Part shown: positions 16,459 through 22,881 of the stretch, piece after piece
How the letters are laid out: every line of letters begins with the position of its first letter
How positions within the stretch are numbered: the stretch's first letter is position 1
Source: CAWVWD01 sp965662365
Lineage (GTDB): Bacteria > Bacteroidota > Bacteroidia > Chitinophagales > Saprospiraceae
Direction: 5' to 3'
DNA: 31,391 bases
Assembly (NCBI GenBank): GCA_965662365.1
Contig: CBFIHR010000052.1
Span: forward strand, 1 to 31,391
Notes under the pieces: generated by a model
Database searches by the model: none
What the model was told of the DNA's origin: nothing
Seen by the model: only the letters and a program-made list of their open reading frames with translations
Position numbers and translations under genes: made by a program

Positions 16459-17424
16459 ATGCCATTAATAAAAAAATCAACTTATCGAGTACCAAATTTT
16501 ATTTTTAAAAATCGTCATTTGAATACGATTTACGCTTCTCAAATTCGCAAAGTAGAAGCGGTCAACTATACACGAGAACGCATCAATACACCTGATGATG
16601 ATTTTATTGATTTAGATTGGTTATATGCTGATAATGAGCGAGTTGTTATTGTTTGTCATGGTTTGGAAGGGGCTGCTGATCGACAATATGTCAAAGGAAT
16701 GGCGAAATATTTTCATCAAAATAATTGGTCCGTTTGTGCCTACAATTATCGAGGTTGTAGCGGTGAGCCAAATCGTCAAATTCGAGCCTATCATAGCGGT
16801 GCGACTGATGATTTAGAAGTTGTTATGCAACATGTTTTACAAAAAAAATATAGAACAATTGTTTTAGTCGGTTTCAGTTTAGGTGGAAATTTAGTTTTAA
16901 AATATACAGGTGAGAATGCCAAAAATATCCATTCTGAAATAAAAAAAACCGTTGCTCTTTCTGTTCCTTGTCATTTAGCGTCCAGTTCTGAAGTCATTCA
17001 ACAACCTCAAAATTGGATATATATGAAGCGTTTTTCCGTCAAGTTGAGAAAAAAAGTAGAAGCCAAAAAAGATCTATTAATTGCACAAGGTTTCGATTAT
17101 GACAGCTTGATAAAAGCCGAAAAATTTGAGGTTTTTGATGAGCTATTTACTGCAAAGGCACACGGTTTTGAGAGCCGAATGGATTATTATACAAAATGCA
17201 GTGCCGTTCGATTTTTACCAAATATCGCCATTCCAACATTATTAATCAATGCTAAAGACGACCCGTTTTTATCGCCCGAATGTTTTCCGATTGAAATAGC
17301 TCAAAATCACGATTTATTTCATTTAGAAATGCCAGATTATGGCGGACACGTAGGATTTATGACGTTTAATAAAGAAAATGTGCTTTGGTCAGAAAAGCGA
17401 ACTTATGAGTTTGTAGTGAACTGA
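16459..17424 (+). CDS. YheT-family alpha/beta hydrolase
   Basis: Starting at the ATG at 16459 gives 321 residues, the usual YheT length. A longer in-frame GTG start at 16369 adds 30 residues unlike the family, so I prefer the ATG. The fold has the oxyanion segment CHGLEG (66-71), the nucleophile elbow GFSLGGN (Ser140), the acid in NAKDDPFLSP and the histidine in YGGHVGF. The family motif RGCSGEPN and the N-terminal FIFKNRHLNTIYAS are also typical. YheT proteins are predicted carboxylesterases of unsettled physiological substrate. It converges with the LanB-C-like gene across a perfect palindrome. Confidence 0.93.
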   Translation: MPLIKKSTYRVPNFIFKNRHLNTIYASQIRKVEAVNYTRERINTPDDDFIDLDWLYADNERVVIVCHGLEGAADRQYVKGMAKYFHQNNWSVCAYNYRGCSGEPNRQIRAYHSGATDDLEVVMQHVLQKKYRTIVLVGFSLGGNLVLKYTGENAKNIHSEIKKTVALSVPCHLASSSEVIQQPQNWIYMKRFSVKLRKKVEAKKDLLIAQGFDYDSLIKAEKFEVFDELFTAKAHGFESRMDYYTKCSAVRFLPNIAIPTLLINAKDDPFLSPECFPIEIAQNHDLFHLEMPDYGGHVGFMTFNKENVLWSEKRTYEFVVN

Positions 17425-17429
17425 TATTC

Positions 17430-17462
17430 AGACCTGTCAGGTTTTGAAAACCTGACAGGTCT
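17430..17462. terminator. Perfect 33-bp palindrome, likely bidirectional terminator
   Basis: AGACCTGTCAGGTTTT (17430-17445) and its exact reverse complement (17447-17462) flank a single G. It begins 6 bp after the YheT-like stop and ends 12 bp before the stop of the convergent gene. Its outer arms match the palindrome at 11483-11512. Confidence 0.8.
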
Positions 17463-17473
17463 TTCAACCAATA

Positions 17474-18388
17474 TTATTTTGTTCTACCTACAAAATCTGC
17501 TGAATAAACATCGAAAATTCGTAAAACCAAATACGCCAAAAGCGGTTCATCGAAGTTAGAAATGCCAAAACGGTTGTTATTTAAATGTACGAAATCACAC
17601 AGGATTTGCTTCGCTTTCGCTGAATTGTAGTTGGCGTGTAAGATTTCAGAAAGGTAACCAACAACTGCTGGTTTCCAGTTACTAAACTCATCATTATCAA
17701 AGGTTTGTGTATGATGTTCTTGTAAAATATCTTGTATTAATTCGTTGAGCATTTCCTTTTGTTGTTGATAAATATTGTCGAATTGTTGTTCAATTTCTAC
17801 TTTTGAAAATTGTGTGTGATGCAAAGCGTAATTCAACCAATTATCATAAATCGTTTGATAAGTTTCAACGATAATTTGATGCGATTTTTCGATAGAATTA
17901 TCTCTGTTTTCACCTTTTGAAAACGCACAAACCAAATGAAAATTCATCAATAAAGCAACAATTAACGCATTTTCATATTCCAGACTTTCGTCTAAATATT
18001 TCAATATAAATTTTGAAGATTTATTAAAACAATAATCAATAGCAACGCCAGTTCCGTAACGTTTCGTTTCTCGTTGATAATCAATAAAATGGATTGAATT
18101 ATTTGGATATTTTGGATAAGGAATTTCTGTATTTGTAGAAGGGTATTTTTCAAAAAAATACGTAAAATGATTGGTCATCAAGATTTTTATTTTCTCAAAT
18201 TCTGTTTCTTCAATACTAATTCTCAATCGAATGTGTTGTCCATTTTCATTGTATCTTATAAAAAACCAATGACCAAATCTTTTTTTATGTTTGTCAATAA
18301 ATGGCTCGACGCCTTTTTTTAATAAAAAATTCAGATTATCACCATAAAAAAGATGTGCAGAAATATATTTGTTAGATTGTTTTTTCAT
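17474..18388 (-). CDS. Standalone lanthipeptide/thiopeptide-type glutamate elimination domain (LanB C-terminal-like)
   Basis: The ATG at 18388 gives 304 residues; an upstream ATG at 18430 would add 14 atypical residues. The protein matches the 'thiopeptide-type bacteriocin biosynthesis' domain that forms the C-terminus of LanB dehydratases. It opens with YISAHLFYGD, then HWFFIRYNENGQHIRLR with Arg54 and Arg56, YQRETKRYG with Glu107 and Arg110, and VHLNNNRFG with His268. As I recall, these correspond to the arginines, glutamate and histidine needed for glutamate elimination in NisB. That enzyme half removes glutamate from glutamylated Ser/Thr to leave dehydroamino acids. No glutamylation domain, LanC, transporter or precursor peptide is nearby, so substrate and partner are unknown. 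Confidence 0.82.
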   Translation of the reverse strand: MKKQSNKYISAHLFYGDNLNFLLKKGVEPFIDKHKKRFGHWFFIRYNENGQHIRLRISIEETEFEKIKILMTNHFTYFFEKYPSTNTEIPYPKYPNNSIHFIDYQRETKRYGTGVAIDYCFNKSSKFILKYLDESLEYENALIVALLMNFHLVCAFSKGENRDNSIEKSHQIIVETYQTIYDNWLNYALHHTQFSKVEIEQQFDNIYQQQKEMLNELIQDILQEHHTQTFDNDEFSNWKPAVVGYLSEILHANYNSAKAKQILCDFVHLNNNRFGISNFDEPLLAYLVLRIFDVYSADFVGRTK

Positions 18389-18561
18389 AAGCGTAAGGGT
18401 AAAATAATGATTGCAACTTTTTAAAACCATATTTAATTACACATTTACTATTAAATCAAAATCTAATTTGTTTTGTTGGCGATATGGTAAAATTATGTGT
18501 AATAATTAATAATTTATGAACAAATGTGATTAAATGTTAACGAATTAACAATGCTTTTGTG

Positions 18562-18569
18562 TAACTTTG
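18562..18569 (+). promoter_or_regulatory. Candidate -7 box TAACTTTG
   Basis: An exact TAnnTTTG match 55 bp before the ATG at 18624. The -33 position shows only TTAACG-like sequence. It is the same octamer as the stronger fbp promoter. Confidence 0.45.
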
Positions 18570-18623
18570 TAATTGTTAAAACAGTGACAATCAATATATT
18601 ATAGAACTTTAAAAAGTAAAGTT

Positions 18624-19109
18624 ATGATTAATTACGACATTTTATCTAAAAACACTAAAGTTTGGATTTACCAAAGCGATAAGCCTTTCGCACAGTCGGA
18701 TATTCCTGCAATCCGTGCCAAAATTCAAGAATTTACACAAAATTGGATTAGTCATTCTAATGAATTAAACGCTTTTGGCGATTTATATCATGATAGGTTC
18801 ATTGTATTGATGGTAGATGAGTCAAAAGCTGCTGCAAGCGGTTGTTCAATTGATGAATCGGTTCGTTTCTTGAAGCGATTAGGTGCTCAATATGATGTAG
18901 ATTTGTTCGACAGAATGAACTTTAGCTATAAGACGGAGGACGGTATCAAATCTGCTCACCGTGAGGAGTTTATTGAGTTATATAAAATGGGATTGATTAC
19001 AGACGAAACAGTTGTATTCAACAACTTAGTGGCTACGAAAGAGGCTTTTGAGAAAAGTTGGGAAGTTTCGTTAGGTGAAAGTTGGCACAAGCAACTAATT
19101 GCGAACTAA
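18624..19109 (+). CDS. Conserved Bacteroidota cytosolic protein (often mislabelled ABC transporter ATPase)
   Basis: The 161-residue soluble protein has conserved features of a small Bacteroidota family: VWIYQSDKPF near the start, FTQNWISHSNELNAFGDLYHDRFIVLMVDE, ASGCSIDESVRFLKRL and DETVVFNNLV with a tail ending SWHKQL. Homologues are often named 'ABC transporter ATPase', but no Walker A, signature or Walker B motif exists here, so the name is not supported. The invariant-looking GCSID and SWH segments suggest a specific but unknown activity. It has its own candidate promoter and a strong terminator, and is divergent from the LanB-C-like gene. Confidence 0.85.
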   Translation: MINYDILSKNTKVWIYQSDKPFAQSDIPAIRAKIQEFTQNWISHSNELNAFGDLYHDRFIVLMVDESKAAASGCSIDESVRFLKRLGAQYDVDLFDRMNFSYKTEDGIKSAHREEFIELYKMGLITDETVVFNNLVATKEAFEKSWEVSLGESWHKQLIAN

Positions 19110-19157
19110 GAGATTTTAAGATTTTGCATAAGCAAAATGATGGGAGATATAAAATAC

Positions 19158-19188
19158 AGGTCAATCGTTAGCGGTTGACCTTTTTTTT
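19158..19188 (+). terminator. Strong intrinsic terminator
   Basis: AGGTCAATCG (19158-19167) and CGGTTGACCT (19172-19181) form a 10-bp stem with one G-U and a TTAG loop, followed by eight T's (19181-19188). It ends the 18624-19109 transcript. Confidence 0.92.
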
Positions 19189-19210
19189 GGAGGTAAAGCG
19201 TAGATTTAGC

Positions 19211-20023
19211 TTATAACTCTTTGCTTAGTACTTTCAGATTTCCTTCGTGAAATTTCGTCATTACTTTCGGAAAATCATATCGTTGCCAGAGCCAATTAAA
19301 GTCAAATTGTTCTTTATTTTTAAGAGAATTTAATGTTAAGAAAATATATTCATAACTATCTGAAATTCGTTGTTTCATTTCCTCAATTTCAGTCGTGAAA
19401 TCTCCGTGTCCGGTGATTAAGAACTTGATTTTCTGATGATTAATTAGGTATTCTGCTTTTTGTAAAGTTTGAATGTAGGCATTGCCACTGTGGTAAATAT
19501 ACGGGAACTCAATATTACTCAAATAATCACCAACAATTAAAACGCCCAGTGTTTCTATCCATAAAAATAGCCCATCGGCATTGTGTCCGTTCGCATTGAA
19601 AAACTGTAATTTTGTATTGCCAATTTCTAAAATTTCACCATCATTTTTTATAACAAAATCAATTGTTGGATAAACAATTTTGTAAGGTCGTTTGATATAA
19701 TTTTCATCATCAAAATCATTAATTTGCTCTAAAATTTTAGCTTTGTCAGGATTATCAACAAAGGCTTTTGAAGCAATTGTTTTCGCTTCAGGAAATGCTT
19801 TATAACCAATAATATGGTCGTAATCCGAATGGGTAAAAAATAGATAAATTGGTCTATTTTCTTTGATAGAATCGACATATGCTCGAATTGTTTGCACCTC
19901 AATCGGCAGCCAATTTGGGTCAACGATTAATACAAAATCATCGGTCTGAATAAGGGTTGAAGTTGTACGAAATAAAGCGGATTCAAAGATGGTCAATTGT
20001 GGCGTTTGCAGTTGGATTTTCAT
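19211..20023 (-). CDS. MBL-fold metallo-hydrolase
   Basis: The 270-residue cytoplasmic protein has the metallo-beta-lactamase ligand set: THSDYDH (65-70), NGHNADG, the bridging Asp in IVGDYLS and TGHGD near residue 205. The first motif is H-x-D-x-D-H rather than the commoner H-x-H-x-D-H, so the second ligand of site 1 is Asp. The fold is used by thioesterases, lactonases, phosphodiesterases and others, and no extra domain narrows it. It reads away from the small membrane ORF and converges on the gene ending at 19109. Substrate is unknown. Confidence 0.88.
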   Translation of the reverse strand: MKIQLQTPQLTIFESALFRTTSTLIQTDDFVLIVDPNWLPIEVQTIRAYVDSIKENRPIYLFFTHSDYDHIIGYKAFPEAKTIASKAFVDNPDKAKILEQINDFDDENYIKRPYKIVYPTIDFVIKNDGEILEIGNTKLQFFNANGHNADGLFLWIETLGVLIVGDYLSNIEFPYIYHSGNAYIQTLQKAEYLINHQKIKFLITGHGDFTTEIEEMKQRISDSYEYIFLTLNSLKNKEQFDFNWLWQRYDFPKVMTKFHEGNLKVLSKEL

Positions 20024-20095
20024 CGGCTTATGTGATTTTAATCATTATCGAAAATGGCGGTTAGTGCTAAATTGCAACTCTATTTTATAAAAATT

Positions 20096-20128
20096 ACGTT
20101 TATCAAACTTTAAAAGTTTAGCAAACGT
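20096..20128. repeat. Palindrome of the TTTACTAAACTTT family, copy 3
   Basis: ACGTTTATCAAACT faces AGTTTAGCAAACGT around TTAAA, with 12 of 14 positions pairing (one G-U). It lies in the divergent region between the MBL gene and a small membrane ORF, 16 bp before the latter's ATG, which is not a terminator position. Confidence 0.6.
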
Positions 20129-20144
20129 CTAAACTACAAAAATC

Positions 20145-20279
20145 ATGGGAGAAAGCAATACAATTTATTACATCGTTGGGTTTATCGTCGCTGCTCATTT
20201 TGTGATTGGTTTTGGGATTTTGGCCTACAAAATAAATAAAGCACCGTCATCGAAGAAGGATAAGGCAGAGGAAAGTTGA
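20145..20279 (+). CDS. 44-residue single-span membrane protein
   Basis: ATG at 20145 to TGA at 20277-20279. The peptide begins MGESNTIYYI, has one hydrophobic helix over about residues 7-28 (containing AAHFVIGFGILAY) and ends in a short Lys/Ser/Glu-rich cytoplasmic tail (KAPSSKKDKAEES). The clean helix with a positive-inside tail, and its position in a gap between a divergent gene and the sugar-isomerase gene, favour a real small protein. I recall comparable short proteins in Bacteroidota near sugar-metabolism genes but cannot name a family. The start follows an A-rich stretch as elsewhere in the window. Confidence 0.62.
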   Translation: MGESNTIYYIVGFIVAAHFVIGFGILAYKINKAPSSKKDKAEES

Positions 20280-20632
20280 TAACTTTAAATGGCATCATCA
20301 AATTTGTAAATTTTTTAGTTGCTTTATTTGATTAAAAAATTAATATGGTAAATAGTCATAATTGTAAGTGAACTAAAAAGTATTTTACCGATAGGTATTT
20401 TATGTGTTTTTTGTTTAAATAAATCATAAAAATGGAATGATAGTATGATGAAAAATTGACTCTACTTAGCTTATTTAGTTTTAAGAATTTCCTACTTGAA
20501 ACGGTTTTCATTATTATTGCAAAATAATTAATTTTAAGTTATGATTGTCGATGTTGTGAGGTTTTAAACTTTCAACTTAGTTTATCCCGGCTTTTTCGGG
20601 ACGATTGGTAACTCAAAAACTCGAATCAAATT
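20280..20632. other. Intergenic region before the sugar isomerase-like gene
   Basis: These 353 bp are AT-rich. They hold an inverted repeat AATTTTTTA (20309-20317) / TAAAAAATT (20333-20341) that might end the small-ORF transcript. A short hairpin, TCCCG with CGGGA, lies near 20587-20602 just before the next gene. No exact TAnnTTTG box and no further ORF was found. Confidence 0.4.
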
Positions 20633-21685
20633 ATGAAAACTATAAAAGGACCAGCCGTATTTTTAGCACAATTTTTAGGTGATGAAGCACCATTCAACTC
20701 ATTGGAAAGCATTGCAAAATGGGCAGCAGATTTAGGTTATATCGGTGTACAGATTCCGACTTGGGATAGCCGAGCGATTGACTTACAAAAGGCAGCAGAA
20801 AGCAAAACGTATTGTGATGAATTGAAAGGAATGTTGGCCGATAACGGCATTCAAATCACGGAATTATCAACACATCTACAAGGTCAGTTGGTCGCTGTCA
20901 ATCCGACTTACGACACGATGTTTGACGCATTCGCTCCTGATGCCGTTAAGAATAACCCGAAAGCACGACAAGAATGGGCAGTTCAACAATTATTTTGGGC
21001 AGCAAAAGCCAGTGAGAACTTAGGTTTGACCGCACACGTTACTTTTTCAGGTGCGTTGATTTGGCAAACGATGTATCCTTGGCCACAGCGTCCGCAAGGT
21101 TTGGTGGAGTCGGCATTCAAAGAATTGGGTAAACGTTGGCGACCGATTTTAGATGCGTTTGATGATGCAGGCGTTGATTTGTGTTATGAAATTCACCCTG
21201 GCGAAGACTTGCATGATGGAGCAACTTTCGAACGATTCTTAGAAGAAGTTGATAATCATGCCCGTTGTAATATGTTGTATGATCCGAGTCATTATTTATT
21301 ACAGCAAATGGATTATTTGGCGAATATTGATATTTATCACGAACGCATCAAGATGTTTCATGTCAAAGATGCGGAGTTTAATCCGACCGGTCGTTCGGGC
21401 GTTTATGGTGGTTATCAAGATTGGGCGAATCGACCTGGGCGTTTCCGTTCGTTGGGTGATGGACAAATTGATTTTAAATCAATTTTTTCTAAATTGTCAC
21501 AATATGATTACGATGGTTGGGCAGTGATGGAATGGGAATGTTGCATCAAATCGCCAGAACAAGGAGCGAGAGAAGGAGCGAAATTTATCGCTGACCACAT
21601 TATTGAAGTGACAGAAAAAGCGTTTGATGATTTTGCTGGCGGCGAAATTGATCAGCAGATGATTAATAAAATTATTGGTTTATAG
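20633..21685 (+). CDS. Sugar phosphate isomerase/epimerase-like TIM barrel
   Basis: The 350-residue protein belongs to the xylose isomerase-like TIM-barrel family (AP_endonuc_2). Strand ends carry likely metal ligands: Glu in CYEIHPGED, Asp and His in LYDPSHYL, His in KMFHVKDAE and Glu in VMEWECC. The N-terminus, AVFLAQFLGDEAPFNSLESIAKWAADLGYIGVQ with the break at IPTWD, is typical. No signal peptide is seen. Family members isomerise or epimerise sugars or inositol derivatives. In Bacteroidota they often sit with oxidoreductases, but none is here. The small membrane ORF upstream is its only same-strand neighbour. The exact substrate cannot be called. Confidence 0.9.
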   Translation: MKTIKGPAVFLAQFLGDEAPFNSLESIAKWAADLGYIGVQIPTWDSRAIDLQKAAESKTYCDELKGMLADNGIQITELSTHLQGQLVAVNPTYDTMFDAFAPDAVKNNPKARQEWAVQQLFWAAKASENLGLTAHVTFSGALIWQTMYPWPQRPQGLVESAFKELGKRWRPILDAFDDAGVDLCYEIHPGEDLHDGATFERFLEEVDNHARCNMLYDPSHYLLQQMDYLANIDIYHERIKMFHVKDAEFNPTGRSGVYGGYQDWANRPGRFRSLGDGQIDFKSIFSKLSQYDYDGWAVMEWECCIKSPEQGAREGAKFIADHIIEVTEKAFDDFAGGEIDQQMINKIIGL

Positions 21686-21697
21686 TATCAACCGTTT

Positions 21698-21751
21698 GAA
21701 TGAGTGTCACCTATTGAATTTTGGTTTAATAGGTGGCTCATTCATTATTTT
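21698..21751. terminator. Bidirectional terminator hairpin
   Basis: GAATGAG-TGT-CACCTATT (21698-21715) pairs with AATAGGTGGCTCATTC (21728-21743), a 15-bp stem broken by a small internal loop. ATTATTTTT follows on the plus strand. It lies between the convergent genes ending at 21685 and 21765. Confidence 0.75.
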
Positions 21752-21764
21752 TGAAGTATTAAAT

Positions 21765-22439
21765 TTATTGAAACTCATTTGAATAAGCCCTTAAACTTCC
21801 ATATAATTCTTCTATCCAAAATGGGCAAGTTAAGCAATTTTGAGGAAACGTATTTTTCTTAAAATCACTTGGAAAAATCAAGATTCGTGTATTTTCAACA
21901 GTTGCTTCTTTGGCTAAAAAAAGAAATTTGGTCATCAATTTTTTAGAAAGTTTGATGTCATTTTCCGTAATACCAAAGGTGATTTCTGACGTTAATTTAG
22001 GTCGTTTATCAGCTTTTTGCTTTGCGGCATCAAAAGCATTCGGAAAGTTGATTATGAAGTTTAGCTTGTCAGAATTGACTTTTTTAATTTGATAAATACC
22101 TTCGGGAACGATCCTTTCGTTATCATACAATCGAGTACCGTTTTGGTTATTTTTTAATGAAATCGTGTCAAAAAACGTCAAGTGCATTTGATTATTTTTA
22201 TCTTTTATCCACACTTCTGCAAGTTGTTCCTTTTTATAAATAATGAGTGTATTTTGTTGGATGGGTTTGATGATATTTTTTTCGCTAATTTCGCTTTGTA
22301 TTTCTTGAGTAATTTCTTGCGTTAAGTTTATTTTTTGTGGGTTAAATATAGCTGCTATGCCAAGAGGGGAAACTGCCCAAATGGTAAGGAATATCAATAC
22401 TACTAAAATAATAAGATAAGATTTTTTCATATTTATCAT
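21765..22439 (-). CDS. Degenerate L,D-transpeptidase (YafK)-like membrane-anchored protein
   Basis: The 224-residue protein has an N-terminal signal anchor (about residues 6-24; start MINMKK or MKK three codons in). A helical linker leads to a domain with the YafK-type pattern: LIIYKKEQLAEVWIKD, then ERIVPEGIYQI, LNFIINFPNAFDAAK, ITENDIKL and ILIFPSDF. Real L,D-transpeptidases have H-G and S-x-G-C motifs between FPN and the ITEND-like segment. Here that stretch is short (SEITFG) and has neither His nor Cys. The protein is therefore probably catalytically dead, possibly a peptidoglycan-binding or regulatory relative. A CLTC pair occurs near the C-terminus. The family call rests on pattern only. 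Confidence 0.6.
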   Translation of the reverse strand: MINMKKSYLIILVVLIFLTIWAVSPLGIAAIFNPQKINLTQEITQEIQSEISEKNIIKPIQQNTLIIYKKEQLAEVWIKDKNNQMHLTFFDTISLKNNQNGTRLYDNERIVPEGIYQIKKVNSDKLNFIINFPNAFDAAKQKADKRPKLTSEITFGITENDIKLSKKLMTKFLFLAKEATVENTRILIFPSDFKKNTFPQNCLTCPFWIEELYGSLRAYSNEFQ

Positions 22440-22881
22440 TAATAAGAATTAAGCATATATTTTGGTCAGATTTTGTATAAAACACAATATAAAATATATT
22501 TTAGACGCAGATTATCTTCTCTCGCTTTTGCTTATCAACTTGTTATAATTTCAATGACAATGTCATTTTTTGTTGTTTTAACCGAAATTTTCAGGTTTTT
22601 GATATAGCTAAATTAGCTTTTTTATTTTATCCGACTTTATAGATATACGCTAATTATTTTTCAATAAAATCGATGATCGGTGAGTTCTTTTATATTTCTT
22701 AATATTTTAATTGAATCGATTTCTTAATTTTAAATGTATTTTAAAAGTATAACTAATTGATAATCAATTTATAAAGTAATTAGTTGGATTGTTCACACCT
22801 TTTGGACGATAATAAAAATGGCATGGATTTAGGGCATGTGTAGGAAGTTAAAATAAGGGGTAGATTTAAAAATCTTTTATC
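22440..22881. other. Divergent intergenic region upstream of the OmpA gene
   Basis: These 442 bp are very AT-rich. An inverted repeat AACTAATT (22751-22758) / AATTAGTT (22778-22785), with a nested ATTGA-TCAAT pair inside, could be an operator. I find no exact TAnnTTTG box on either strand and no small ORF worth listing. Confidence 0.4.

Noticed and set aside
18431..18623. Searched for a lanthipeptide precursor beside the LanB-C gene
   Set aside because: No frame encoding a Ser/Thr/Cys-rich peptide with a leader was found on either strand in this gap.
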